From Limnobaculum allomyrinae (GTDB lineage Bacteria > Pseudomonadota > Gammaproteobacteria > Enterobacterales > Enterobacteriaceae): a DNA stretch of 64,000 nucleotides. Within the stretch, counting starts at the first letter, position 1. Every line of letters begins with the position of its first letter. The notes under the pieces were generated by a model. The model was not told the DNA's origin, made no database searches, and was given only the letters and a program-made list of their open reading frames with translations. Shown piece by piece: positions 9,351 to 19,044 of this stretch. The translations under genes were made by a program, and so were the position numbers. The stretch spans positions 153,319 through 217,318 of the forward strand of contig NZ_JADRCR010000009.1 of NCBI RefSeq assembly GCF_016649425.1. The letters run 5' to 3'.

Positions 9351-10369
9351 GCTATTTTCATCTTGTGAATAGAATCCAATAACTCCTTTTTTATGACAGG
9401 CATGAGAAATTAATAATTAGATACTATGAAAATATTCAAGGAAAAATCGATTATTATGAAAAATAGTATTTCTAAAGGGTTCACTGCCGAATTTAAAATG
9501 TTCTAAATACATGATTATTATCGCCCTTTACCATATTGATACTGCTATTTATATTCTGTGAGTAAATATTTATTCATTTAAATCAATCAGGTGCTTTTTG
9601 TGGCTGATGGGGAGAAATATGTTTGCTATCAACAAATATTGTTGAACTCGTGATAAAAAGTTGCTTAATTTAAGATGATTAAATAATTGACTTAAATATA
9701 AGATTATCATTGTGATAATGAATTTATAGTTCTCGCATTTCACCCTGTCAAGAAAACACATTTCTTTTAGGTTAAAAATAGATGGAGCTGAAAGGGTTTA
9801 TCCGTATCAGATAAAATAAATTTATTATTTTTTAGGGGAAATCACAAAAAGGGAAAATATGAAAGACTGAACTTGGTGATCAAATGTAACTGACTTTTTT
9901 CAACAGAAGAGAAAATGTACGATTTGCATAGCTCATTATTTTTTTTCTGCCTGTTATATATCAATAATATTTTTATTATTATAAGTGATAGTGAGTTTTA
10001 TGGTTTTTAGCATAAGAAAGTGTTAACCAAAATGGTTTTTTGGGATTGCTTTGTTATTTTTTCAAAATAAATATTCGGATGATTTATTTTATTGTCACAA
10101 ATGTAATGATTTATAAGAGTGTTTATAACAAAAGTAATGCTAAAGTGTTATTTTTATTTTTACATGCTGAACTTTTATTTTCTTAACTTATATGCACTTA
10201 TGAAAAATAAGGTATATCCGTCTTTTTTAGGATAAGAAACGTGTGGATTTAGTAAGCAATTATAGGGAAAATATTCTTAACCCAATAAGTATACGAATAC
10301 GTTAATTATTTCCCTGTTATCCGGGGCGGTAGCTTATTGTCCCTATTTTATCTATAAGGTATTTGAGTT
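9351..10369. promoter_or_regulatory. AT-rich gspA-gspC divergent region
   Basis: This 1,019-bp region has long A/T runs and no credible ORF; the only candidate, 9570-9761 minus, has no family resemblance. It must contain the gspC operon promoter. In E. coli the gsp genes are silenced by H-NS, and DNA of this composition is a typical H-NS target, but that is inference here. Confidence 0.5.
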
Positions 10370-11146
10370 ATGCAGATTAATATTATTAATAAATTCACCG
10401 TTCCGGCACTGATTTTGGGCGTGTTTGGTCTTGGCTCTCTTCAGGCTTACCACACTTATGATAATCATAAAAACTACACATTAAATAGTAATATCAAACA
10501 CTCAGCACACAAAACTAAAAAAGTGGAAGAGATTAAACCAGTGACGCTGGCTTTGTTTAATGCACCACAGAAAGCCGCACCAGGTGCGGCTAAAAAGGCA
10601 CCTTTGGTATTGGATATTAGCGCCATTGTGTATAGCGATAAACCCGGATTATCTATAGCTACAATTAATCAGGCCGGAAAACAGGTTAGCTATCGTGAAG
10701 GTGAAAAATTGCAGGGTTATGAAGATGTTTGGATTGATACTATTGAGAAAAATAGCATTCAGGTTCGTTATAAAGATGACATGGAAACCGTACAATTAAA
10801 GAATCCTGATTATATTAAAGGTGTTGATACAACTCGTGTATTACCAGTAAAAGATACAAAGTTAGTTGAAAATCATTTAGGTGATTATTTTATTTTAGGC
10901 CCGGAATATAAATCATCAGATAAATTAGTGGGTTTGAAAATTACACCGAAGTCTGCTTCTGATATTTTTAAAAAAGCAGGTCTTAACCCTGGGGATATAG
11001 TTGTAAAAATAAACTCCAATGATGTAACAGGAAATAAAGAAATAAAAAGTGTTATTGACCAATGGGCTAAGTTAGATTCTGCCAATATTACGGTTAAGCG
11101 CGGTGGCGAAGACAAAAACATTCATCTAGATTTACAAATACTGTGA
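10370..11146 (+). CDS. gspC: Type II secretion protein GspC
   Basis: 258-residue inner-membrane clamp protein. It has one N-terminal membrane segment (residues 10-27), a linker, the HR domain near 80-150 that contacts the secretin, and a C-terminal PDZ-like domain (LVGLKITPKSASDIFKKAG then LNPGDIVVKINSNDV). GspC links the inner-membrane platform to GspD and takes part in substrate choice. It is the first gene of the operon; gspD follows after 22 bp. Confidence 0.92.
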   Translation: MQINIINKFTVPALILGVFGLGSLQAYHTYDNHKNYTLNSNIKHSAHKTKKVEEIKPVTLALFNAPQKAAPGAAKKAPLVLDISAIVYSDKPGLSIATINQAGKQVSYREGEKLQGYEDVWIDTIEKNSIQVRYKDDMETVQLKNPDYIKGVDTTRVLPVKDTKLVENHLGDYFILGPEYKSSDKLVGLKITPKSASDIFKKAGLNPGDIVVKINSNDVTGNKEIKSVIDQWAKLDSANITVKRGGEDKNIHLDLQIL

Positions 11147-11168
11147 CCCTATATGAATTAAATCTAAT

Positions 11169-13196
11169 ATGAAAAGAAAAATTTGCGCTCGCTCAGTGCT
11201 CGCATTATTGCTTTTATATTCCGGGCATTTAATCGCTGCTGATTTTAGTGCTAATTTTAAAGACACTGATATCAGAGAGTTTATTGATGTTGCCAGTAGA
11301 AATTTAAATAAAACAATTTTAGTTGATCCGGCAGTTCAAGGAAAAGTATCAGTAAGAACCTATGATCTTCTTACTGAAGAGCAATATTATCAGTTTTTTC
11401 TTAGCGTATTAGACTTGTATGGATTTTCGGCTATTCCGATGGATAACGGCATGATTAAAATTGTCCGTTCATCAACAGCGAAAACCGCAGGCGTACCGCT
11501 TGCAGATACTGCAAATCCGGGTAAGGGTGATGAGATCATTACCCGGGTTGTTCAAATGGAAAACGTACCCGTCAGGGACTTAGCACCTTTATTACGCCAA
11601 CTTAATGATGCCTCCGGCGTGGGTAACGTGGTGAATTATGAACCGTCGAACGTTCTGTTATTGACGGGCAAAGCCTCTTCAATTAATCGCCTGGTGGATC
11701 TGGTTCATCGGGTTGATGCTTCAGGTGTACAGCAAAGGGAAACCATTCCTTTGCAATATGGTTCTGCCAAAGAAATTTCAGACATGCTGAATAACTTGAG
11801 CAACGAAGAACAGAAAGGGCAGAGTGCACCACAGTTAACGGCTAAAGTTGTCGCCGATACGCGCACGAATACTTTGGTACTAAGCGGTTCATCTCAGGCG
11901 CGGGAGAAAACTCGCAACCTGATCAAAAAGCTGGATCGTAACGAAAACAGTCAGGGTAATACCCGAGTGTTCTATCTCAAGTATGCTAACGCCGTTAAAA
12001 TTGCCGCGGTGTTAACCGGTATTGGTGACAAAATTCAAACGGATAAAGGAGGTGGTGCTAAGGGCTCGTCTTCATTGTCCAACAAGAATGATTTGAATAT
12101 TACCGCTGACGATCAGACTAACTCTCTGGTTATTACTGCACAGCCTGATGTGATGCAGTCACTGTCACAGGTTATCGGTAAGCTGGATATACGTCGGGCA
12201 CAGGTTTTGGTTGAAGCTATTATTGTTGAAGTTCAGGATGGCGCAGGCCTGAATTTGGGCGTTCAGTGGGCGACCTCTAACGGCATTTCTCAGTTTACCA
12301 ATACCGGTATCCCAATCTTTACCGCCAGACGGGGTAAAGATCAGTTAGATATTGATGGCAGATTTACCGCGACTAACCCGTTAACCGGAGTACTTGGCGG
12401 CTATAACGGTTTAGCTACCGGCTTCTCTAACGGTGATTTTGGCGCGCTGCTGACTGCTTTGGCCTCTGATAATAAGAGCGATATTCTTTCAACCCCAAGT
12501 GTGGTCACTCTGGATAACCGCGAAGCATCCTTTAACGTGGGTCAGGATGTGCCTGTTCTGTCAGGTTCTCAATCGAATACCTCTGGCGATAACGTATTCA
12601 GTACCGTCGAACGTAAAACCGTTGGTACTAAACTGAAAGTGACACCGCTGATCAATGATGACAATTCAGTTCAAATGAAAATTGAACAGGAAGTTTCCAG
12701 CGTCGATCCAACTTCTGCGCAAAGTACTTTAGGGCCAACCTTCAACACCCGAACCATTAATAACGAGGTTTTGGTTAAGAGCGGTCAAACGGTGGTATTA
12801 GGTGGTCTGGTTGAAGACTTCACCACTCAGACCGTATCTAAGGTTCCGTTGCTGGGTGATATTCCATTAATCGGTCAATTATTCCGTAGTACATCCAATA
12901 CCAAAGCGAAACGAAATCTGATGGTCTTCATTCGCCCTACGGTTATTCGTAGTGATGCTGACTATAACTACAGTTCGAAAGTGAAATACAACAAGAGCCG
13001 TGAAGATCAGCAGTATCGAATTGAAGAGAACAAGATAGGTATTGTTCCACCAATCGATCCAAAAGTTCTGCCTGAATATCCGGATCACTTATCACCGGGA
13101 ACTTTAGGCAGCACGGGAACTGACGACACGACTCAACCGATGGTACCGGCAGCGACAACGCCAGCACCGCGTGGACGTAATCCATTTCGCGACTAA
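11169..13196 (+). CDS. gspD: Type II secretion secretin GspD
   Basis: 675-residue outer-membrane secretin. A signal peptide ends near residue 24 (HLIAADFSANF). The N0-N3 domains follow (NLNKTILVDPAVQGKVSVRT, then repeated blocks such as NTLVLSGSS). The C-terminal secretin domain includes VEAIIVEVQDGAGLNLGVQW, SDILSTPSVVTLDN and the signature VPLLGDIPLIGQLF. The last 60 residues are Pro/Thr-rich, where pilotin-binding S domains often lie. No pilotin gene is visible nearby. The channel passes folded periplasmic proteins, here plausibly the chitinases encoded downstream. Confidence 0.97.
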   Translation: MKRKICARSVLALLLLYSGHLIAADFSANFKDTDIREFIDVASRNLNKTILVDPAVQGKVSVRTYDLLTEEQYYQFFLSVLDLYGFSAIPMDNGMIKIVRSSTAKTAGVPLADTANPGKGDEIITRVVQMENVPVRDLAPLLRQLNDASGVGNVVNYEPSNVLLLTGKASSINRLVDLVHRVDASGVQQRETIPLQYGSAKEISDMLNNLSNEEQKGQSAPQLTAKVVADTRTNTLVLSGSSQAREKTRNLIKKLDRNENSQGNTRVFYLKYANAVKIAAVLTGIGDKIQTDKGGGAKGSSSLSNKNDLNITADDQTNSLVITAQPDVMQSLSQVIGKLDIRRAQVLVEAIIVEVQDGAGLNLGVQWATSNGISQFTNTGIPIFTARRGKDQLDIDGRFTATNPLTGVLGGYNGLATGFSNGDFGALLTALASDNKSDILSTPSVVTLDNREASFNVGQDVPVLSGSQSNTSGDNVFSTVERKTVGTKLKVTPLINDDNSVQMKIEQEVSSVDPTSAQSTLGPTFNTRTINNEVLVKSGQTVVLGGLVEDFTTQTVSKVPLLGDIPLIGQLFRSTSNTKAKRNLMVFIRPTVIRSDADYNYSSKVKYNKSREDQQYRIEENKIGIVPPIDPKVLPEYPDHLSPGTLGSTGTDDTTQPMVPAATTPAPRGRNPFRD

Positions 13197-13215
13197 ATAG
13201 TACAAGGTGGATGAT

Positions 13216-14700
13216 ATGGAAACTTCGAGCAAAGACTTCAGTTCCTATAGTTATGCCAAAGAGAATGGAATTCTGTTGGATCAGGGCGAAGTTTACCTGC
13301 GTGAAGATACGCCCTTACAGGCGTTACTGGAAATGCGGCGCATACAGGAACAGGCATTTACTCCCATTACGTTGACGGTTGAAGCGTTTGATGAACGTTT
13401 GTCGCGAGTCTGGCAGCAGGGGAGCGGTGTGTCTCAACAAATGGTCGATGATATGGATGGTGATATCGACTTGATGGCGCTGACAGAAGAGATCCCGGAT
13501 AGCGAAGATTTGCTGGATAGCGATGAAAACTCACCGGTTATTCGCCTGATCAACGCCATATTAAGTGAAGCGGTGAAAGAAGGCGCTTCGGATATTCATA
13601 TCGAAACCTTTGAGCGTACTTTAAGTATTCGTTTTCGGGTGGATGGCCTGTTACATCCTGTTTTACAACCTGCCAGAAAGTTGGCTCCACTCTTGGTTTC
13701 CCGTATCAAGGTTATGGCCAAGCTGGATATTGCCGAAAAACGACTGCCTCAGGATGGCCGTATTTCTCTGCGTATTGGTCGTAAAGCCATTGATGTGCGG
13801 GTATCGACCATCCCTTCACAGTATGGCGAGCGTGTCGTTATGCGTTTATTGGATAAAAACAATATGCGTATGGATCTGGGCCAATTGGGGCTGGCAGATG
13901 ATGACCGGGAACATTTGGAAGGATTGATCGCTAAACCACACGGCATTCTGCTTGTGACCGGGCCAACAGGTTCCGGTAAGAGTACCTCTCTGTATGCGGT
14001 GCTCTCTTCACTCAACAGCTTTGAACGCAACATTCTTACCGTAGAAGATCCTATCGAATATGAACTGGAAGGTGTCGGACAAACTCAGGTGAACCCTCGG
14101 GTCGAGATGACTTTCGCCCGTGGTCTGCGAGCGATTCTGCGTCAGGACCCTGATGTTGTCATGATCGGGGAAATTCGTGATAGCGAAACGGCACAAATTG
14201 CGGTGCAGGCATCGTTAACCGGTCACCTGGTCATGTCGACCCTTCATACCAATAGCGCTTGTGGTGCAGTTACACGTTTACGCGACATGGGATTAGAGTC
14301 ATTTCTGATCGGCTCGTCATTATTAGGGGTTATTGCACAGCGTCTGGTGCGTCGTCTCTGTAAACACTGCCGTACGACTTCTGAGCTGTCTGCCAGAGAA
14401 AAGGCAATGTATAGCTTTTTACCGCAACCGCCAGATGTGATTTACCGTGCCGTTGGCTGTGAACAATGCCGTGACAGTGGCTATCAGGGGCGTGCAGGTA
14501 TTCATGAGTTTTTGGTAATGAATACCGAACTGCGTCGCGCCATTAATGACAATCTGGATGAAATGACGCTGGACGATATATTGCGTAAACATACCCGAAG
14601 CCTGCGGCAGAACGGATTATTAAAAGTTATCAGTGGTGAAACCTCGATTGAAGAGGTAATGCGCGTCACTGCTGAGCAGAATGAATCCGGAGAAGCATAA
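13216..14700 (+). CDS. gspE: Type II secretion ATPase GspE
   Basis: 494-residue cytoplasmic ATPase that powers the pseudopilus. Visible motifs: Walker [10 protein letters not shown] with Lys255, the Asp box ([10 protein letters not shown]), Walker B ([15 protein letters not shown]), the His box ([11 protein letters not shown]) and the zinc-binding CX2C pairs (CKHC, CEQC) near residues 380-420. I chose ATG 13216, which has AAGGTGG five bases upstream; GTG 13207 lies inside that ribosome site. The stop overlaps the gspF ATG by one base. Confidence 0.96.
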   Translation: METSSKDFSSYSYAKENGILLDQGEVYLREDTPLQALLEMRRIQEQAFTPITLTVEAFDERLSRVWQQGSGVSQQMVDDMDGDIDLMALTEEIPDSEDLLDSDENSPVIRLINAILSEAVKEGASDIHIETFERTLSIRFRVDGLLHPVLQPARKLAPLLVSRIKVMAKLDIAEKRLPQDGRISLRIGRKAIDVRVSTIPSQYGERVVMRLLDKNNMRMDLGQLGLADDDREHLEGLIAKPHGILLVTGPTGSGKSTSLYAVLSSLNSFERNILTVEDPIEYELEGVGQTQVNPRVEMTFARGLRAILRQDPDVVMIGEIRDSETAQIAVQASLTGHLVMSTLHTNSACGAVTRLRDMGLESFLIGSSLLGVIAQRLVRRLCKHCRTTSELSAREKAMYSFLPQPPDVIYRAVGCEQCRDSGYQGRAGIHEFLVMNTELRRAINDNLDEMTLDDILRKHTRSLRQNGLLKVISGETSIEEVMRVTAEQNESGEA

Positions 14701-15908
14701 TGGCACATTACGCATGGCGGGCAACATTGCCAAACGGCAAAACTCAAAAAGGTACCCTACAGGCGGAAACGCCAAAGCAGGCACGCCAGCAGTTGCGTGA
14801 GCAGGGTATGACGCCAATAAGTATCGAAGAGACTAAAGCAGAATCGGGCAGTAAAAAATCATTCTTTGCGCGCAAAATTTCCAGTAACTCACTGGCGCTG
14901 TTTACCCGCCAGCTATCAACGCTGACCAATGCCGCATTGCCATTAGAAAGCGCACTGAAAGTTATCGCTCGCCAAACTGAAGACGAAGTCATGGCAAAAG
15001 CCATTGATGATATTCACGACAAAGTGGTGGAAGGCTACTCCCTTTCTGATGCGCTAAGTAATTATCCGCAGGCATTTGACAATTTATACCGCACGCTGGT
15101 GACCGCCGGGGAAAAGACCGGTCATCTGGGGGAAGTGCTCGACAAACTGGCTGATTACAACGATCAGCGTCAACAGATGAAAAGTAAACTGACTCAGGCA
15201 ATGGTCTATCCCATTACTCTGACGTTAGTGGCAACAACAGTTATCTGTATTTTACTGGTAGCGGTTGTGCCACAAGTGGTTGAACAGTTTACCCATATGA
15301 AACAGCAGTTGCCGGTCACGACGCGAACGCTGATTGCCGTCAGTGACTTCTTACAAAATTATGGATTGTTCATTCTGATAGGAATTATCGCGGCGGTATT
15401 TGGGTTCCGGGCCTGGGTATCCAGAGGAAAGAACCGTCTGCGCTACCATAAATGGCTGGTGCGTTCCGCACCGATCAGCAAACTGGTGCGGGCAATTAAC
15501 AGCGCTCGTTATATTCGAACCCTGAGTATTTTACAGGCCAGTAGCGTTCCATTGTTAGAAGCCATGAATATCTCGGTTGACGGGATAGAGAATCTTTATG
15601 CCAGAGAGGTACTTACCGAAGCTGCCGACAAAGTTCGCCAGGGAGCAACATTGAACTCCTCTCTGGAACAAACCCAGTTATTTCCACCGATGATGCTGTA
15701 TATGGTGGCATCGGGAGAACAAAGTGGTGAGTTAGGGCCGCTGATGGAACGTGCTGCGGATACTCAGGATAAGGCCCTTCAGCATCGCATTACATTAACT
15801 TTAGCCGTTTTCGAACCCGCGTTGGTGATTACCATGGCGACCATTGTACTGTTTATCGTCATGTCAATTTTACAACCAATCCTGCAACTTAATAACATGG
15901 TGAGTTAA
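14700..15908 (+). CDS. gspF: Type II secretion inner-membrane platform protein GspF
   Basis: 402 residues with two T2SSF domains, each ending in a membrane segment (near residues 165-195 and 370-395), plus a third near 215-235. FTRQLSTLTNAALPLESAL and VASGEQSGELGPLMERAAD are family hallmarks. It forms the core of the platform that couples GspE rotation or stroke to pseudopilin addition. The ATG overlaps the gspE stop codon. Confidence 0.96.
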   Translation: MAHYAWRATLPNGKTQKGTLQAETPKQARQQLREQGMTPISIEETKAESGSKKSFFARKISSNSLALFTRQLSTLTNAALPLESALKVIARQTEDEVMAKAIDDIHDKVVEGYSLSDALSNYPQAFDNLYRTLVTAGEKTGHLGEVLDKLADYNDQRQQMKSKLTQAMVYPITLTLVATTVICILLVAVVPQVVEQFTHMKQQLPVTTRTLIAVSDFLQNYGLFILIGIIAAVFGFRAWVSRGKNRLRYHKWLVRSAPISKLVRAINSARYIRTLSILQASSVPLLEAMNISVDGIENLYAREVLTEAADKVRQGATLNSSLEQTQLFPPMMLYMVASGEQSGELGPLMERAADTQDKALQHRITLTLAVFEPALVITMATIVLFIVMSILQPILQLNNMVS

Positions 15909-15915
15909 AAATATC

Positions 15916-16392
15916 ATGAAAAATCAAACTATTAATCAAGATAGCACGCAGAGCCAGTCGGGTTTTACCCTGATGGAAATCATGGTGGTTATCGTTATTT
16001 TAGGTGTTCTGGCCAGTCTGGTTATCCCTAACCTGATGGGAAATAAAGAACGTGCGGATCGTCAGAAGGCGGTGAGCGATATTGTGGCATTGGAAAATAC
16101 CCTCGATATGTACAAGTTGGATAACGGGCGCTATCCAACCACTGACCAGGGTCTTAAAGCGCTGGTGACTAAACCTGAACTTCAGCCAGTACCGAAAAAT
16201 TATCGTTCAGATGGCTATATTCGTCGTCTGCCAACCGACCCATGGAACAATGATTATTTGATTGTTAGCCCTGGTGAACATGGGCCGATTGATGTGTTTT
16301 CCGTAGGCCCGGACGGTGAGGCAAATACTGCCGATGATGTCACCAACTGGGACATTGATAAGAAAGCTGAAGCTGAACCGGGACAAAAATAA
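15916..16392 (+). CDS. gspG: Major pseudopilin GspG
   Basis: 158 residues. The leader is cut by the prepilin peptidase at G/FTLMEIMVVIV, with the Glu5 of the mature protein present. The hydrophobic helix follows, then the typical YKLDNGRYPTTDQGLKALV and PTDPWNNDYLIVSPG blocks with the acidic calcium-site loop (GPDGEANTADDVTNWD). It is the main subunit of the pseudopilus. The leader is 16 residues, somewhat long. The stop overlaps the gspH start. Confidence 0.97.
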   Translation: MKNQTINQDSTQSQSGFTLMEIMVVIVILGVLASLVIPNLMGNKERADRQKAVSDIVALENTLDMYKLDNGRYPTTDQGLKALVTKPELQPVPKNYRSDGYIRRLPTDPWNNDYLIVSPGEHGPIDVFSVGPDGEANTADDVTNWDIDKKAEAEPGQK

Positions 16393-16937
16393 TGTCCAGC
16401 CATCGCTCCCGGGGATTTACGCTGCTTGAAGTCATGCTAACGCTGGTGATTTTTGCCATCAGCGCCACCATTGTGGTGATGACATTGCCTTCAAAAAGCG
16501 GGCCGGGGGTGTTTGGCGAACAGTTTAAGACGCTGGTGGATTATGGCTCAAGCAAGGCTGTCATGGAGGGAAGCATTGTTGGTCTGACGCTGACCTATCA
16601 GGGATATCAATTGATGATCCTGAAAGGGAACGGCGAAGGCGCTCAGGATAGCCTACAGTGGCAGCCGCTTGTTGCAGGCCGTATCACGACCAAAGGCGAG
16701 TTTCCGGAGGATCTGCGAATCACCATAGAGCCGCAGAAAATGGCTCTGAGTTTAAATGATCCTCCACAAGTTATTTTTTTACCGGACGGTGAGATCAGTC
16801 TGTTTCGGCTGACATTCGAGGGAGAGGACAGAAAAGATGTCTATTCTGTGGTCTCTCAGGGAGCATCTCCGGTTGAGGTGGTAAACGGTTACGGTAACGA
16901 AGCGAAAGAGGCACAAGATGCGAAAGAGGCACAATGA
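16392..16937 (+). CDS. gspH: Minor pseudopilin GspH
   Basis: 181 residues, with a class III leader (SRG/FTLLEVMLTLVIFA) and a hydrophobic N-terminal helix. GspH sits near the pseudopilus tip. The C-terminus ends with a small duplicated run (EAKEAQDAKEAQ) encoded by an 18-bp tandem repeat that also contains the start of gspI, so the two genes overlap by 20 bases. Confidence 0.9.
   Translation: MSSHRSRGFTLLEVMLTLVIFAISATIVVMTLPSKSGPGVFGEQFKTLVDYGSSKAVMEGSIVGLTLTYQGYQLMILKGNGEGAQDSLQWQPLVAGRITTKGEFPEDLRITIEPQKMALSLNDPPQVIFLPDGEISLFRLTFEGEDRKDVYSVVSQGASPVEVVNGYGNEAKEAQDAKEAQ
16902..16934 (+). repeat. 18-bp-period tandem repeat at the gspH/gspI junction
   Basis: GCGAAAGAGGCACAA occurs at 16902-16916 and again at 16920-16934. 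The gspI ATG (16918) falls in the join between the copies, and the gspH stop follows the second copy. Confidence 0.8.
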
Positions 16938-17295
16938 GCAAGGCATGACACTGTTGGAAGTCATGGTAGCCATGGCCATCTTCTCTTGTGCGGCGTTGGC
17001 TTTGATGAATACCGTAACCGTTAGTAGTCACTACACCGTACAGTTGGGAGAAACTTTACGGGCCAGTTGGGTGGCGGAAAATCAGATGGCGGAGGCACGA
17101 TTAGCTCGCCGTACCTTTACCGATCAACCCAGTGGTAATGAAGAGATTGGTGGCCAGACCTGGTACTGGCAGGCGCGGCAGGCACAGATGCCGTCTGGCG
17201 TAAAAGTGAATGAAGTGAGCGTCTTTCGCGAAGGTGAAGAGGAACATCCGTTGGTTACATTGCGCGATGCTTCGCTGGTCGGAGGAACAAAATGA
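16918..17295 (+). CDS. gspI: Minor pseudopilin GspI
   Basis: 125 residues. The short leader ends at G/MTLLEVMVAMAIFS, with Met rather than Phe at position 1 of the mature protein, which is common in GspI. GspI forms the tip complex with GspJ and GspK. It overlaps gspH by 20 bases and gspJ by four (ATGA), so translation is coupled. Confidence 0.92.
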   Translation: MRKRHNEQGMTLLEVMVAMAIFSCAALALMNTVTVSSHYTVQLGETLRASWVAENQMAEARLARRTFTDQPSGNEEIGGQTWYWQARQAQMPSGVKVNEVSVFREGEEEHPLVTLRDASLVGGTK

Positions 17296-18023
17296 ATGCC
17301 GTAAAGCGTGCCCGCCAGCAGGGATTTACCATGATGGAAGTCATCATTGCGCTGGTGATATTTGCCATGATCAGCATGATGGCGTGGCAGATATTAAACG
17401 GTTCAATGAGCAATTCCGCTGTGTCGGATGCGCAATCGGCTCGGTTTAACCAGTTGCAAATGACCTATAGTCGATTGGAACGTGATTTTTCACAGGCAAT
17501 GCCTCGTGCCCCGGTTGGCAGCAGCGCAGCGTTTCAATTGAGAGACGGCATATTGGTACTGACCACTCAGGACAGCGTGGTTAGTCTGGGTAATCCACAA
17601 AGTGCAGACTTGATAAGGGTTTCATGGTGGCTGAAGGATAACCAGGTTTATCGTGGTATTGCTTCGGTACTGGATGGCGCCAGTGCCACTGACTGGACCA
17701 AGATCCCGATGATTGATCGTGTAAAAAAAATGGACTGGCGCTTTTTTAATGCTGACTGGCAGCCCCAGTGGGATGAAGCTGAAATGATCCCCAAAGGTAT
17801 CGAGCTAACGTTAACACTGGAAGACGATACGGTATGGCGTTGGGTGTTTATGACTCCGGGCAATTGGCCTAAGGGTGGAACATCAAGCATCCAGGGGCTA
17901 AATGAAAACGATCCCGCTGCTGGTGAGCAAAAACCGGATGCAGATAAACCGGAAGCAGCAGCACCATCAGCAACACCACCAGCACAGGATGGCAGTTCGC
18001 CAGATGCCGGAGGTGCAAAATGA
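17292..18023 (+). CDS. gspJ: Minor pseudopilin GspJ
   Basis: 243 residues. The prepilin cleavage site is G/FTMMEVIIALVIFAM, followed by the helix and the GspJ segment QMTYSRLERDFSQAMPR. The last 45 residues are a Pro/Ala/Asp-rich tail (PDADKPEAAAPSATPP) that most GspJ proteins lack in this length; it is low-complexity and probably disordered. Start and stop each overlap the neighbouring gene by four bases. Confidence 0.92.
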   Translation: MNAVKRARQQGFTMMEVIIALVIFAMISMMAWQILNGSMSNSAVSDAQSARFNQLQMTYSRLERDFSQAMPRAPVGSSAAFQLRDGILVLTTQDSVVSLGNPQSADLIRVSWWLKDNQVYRGIASVLDGASATDWTKIPMIDRVKKMDWRFFNADWQPQWDEAEMIPKGIELTLTLEDDTVWRWVFMTPGNWPKGGTSSIQGLNENDPAAGEQKPDADKPEAAAPSATPPAQDGSSPDAGGAK

Positions 18024-19030
18024 ATCGCGGATCTAAAGGGCGTCAGCGGGGAGTGGCTCTGTTAGTGGTGCTGATTCTGTTGGTATTAATGTCGGTATTG
18101 GCTGCCCGCATTAGTCAACAATTTACGCGGAACTTACAGAAAATTCAGTTCCAACTGGGCCAGCAAACGTTGCGTTGGAACTCTGATGCGGCGGTGCAAC
18201 TGGCGATTATCCGGTTGGGCGATGATTTAGCCGACGGGAAAAAGCCCAGCTCACTGGATCAATCCTGGGCTCAACCGGTAAATGTCAAAACGGAAGATTA
18301 TCAATTAGATAGTCAGGTGTTTGATGCACAAACCTGCTTTAACGTAAACAGCCTGCTGACACCGGATAACAGTGCCACTTCATCGCTTCCCGGTGAAAAG
18401 GCGATGACTCAAAAAGTAGTGGAATACCTGATGACCAGCGCCGGTATTAATTCGGCGACGGCAGAAACGCTGTTTAACGAACTGACGGTATATTTAGGTA
18501 TTGATAGCGGCACTGATAACAGTAAAGCCAGTTCGGCGATGGAAGCCTTTAAAACTCAGCAACCGCCAAGGGTACCTGCAAAGCAGATGATGTACTCCAT
18601 CAGTGAACTGAAGTTACTGCCAGGATTTCCGCTGGAGTCTTATGCCAGACTGAGCAAATTGCTCTGTGCATTACCCAATACGAAAACCAAAGTGAATATT
18701 AATTCACTGACAGAACAGCAGGCTCCTTTGCTTTCAGGGTTATTTTTAGGGGAGCTTACGGTTGATGACGCCAGTCAGTTAATTAGTAAGCGGCCCGAGA
18801 GTGGATGGGAAACCGTTGAGGCATTTCAAGCCCAGTTGGAAAAGCAGTTTCCGGTGAAAGCTAAAGAGACCGCTGCGGATAGTTATATGACAGTGAACAG
18901 TAATTTCTTCACCGTTTATACCACCGGGCGTACGGACAATCTGACACTGCGATTTGTTGATAATTTGTACCTAGATGAAGAGACCAGAGAGGCTAGCCGC
19001 TGGTTACATCGATATCGAACTATTGAGTAG
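18020..19030 (+). CDS. gspK: Minor pseudopilin GspK
   Basis: 336 residues, the largest pseudopilin, placed at the tip. After a short leader (RQR/GVALLVVLILLVLMSVLA) it carries the SAM-like helical repeats and NINSLTEQQAPLLSGL, typical of GspK. The Glu5 that other pseudopilins use for docking is absent, as is usual for GspK. Two cysteines (TCFNVNS, LLCALPN) could form the expected disulphide. Confidence 0.93.
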   Translation: MNRGSKGRQRGVALLVVLILLVLMSVLAARISQQFTRNLQKIQFQLGQQTLRWNSDAAVQLAIIRLGDDLADGKKPSSLDQSWAQPVNVKTEDYQLDSQVFDAQTCFNVNSLLTPDNSATSSLPGEKAMTQKVVEYLMTSAGINSATAETLFNELTVYLGIDSGTDNSKASSAMEAFKTQQPPRVPAKQMMYSISELKLLPGFPLESYARLSKLLCALPNTKTKVNINSLTEQQAPLLSGLFLGELTVDDASQLISKRPESGWETVEAFQAQLEKQFPVKAKETAADSYMTVNSNFFTVYTTGRTDNLTLRFVDNLYLDEETREASRWLHRYRTIE

Positions 19031-19044
19031 TAGGGATATTTATA

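Noticed and set aside
9570..9761. 63-codon minus-strand ORF in the gspA-gspC gap, considered as a lost 5' part of gspA.
   Set aside because: It contains no Walker A motif or GspA-like sequence and has typical AT-rich random composition.
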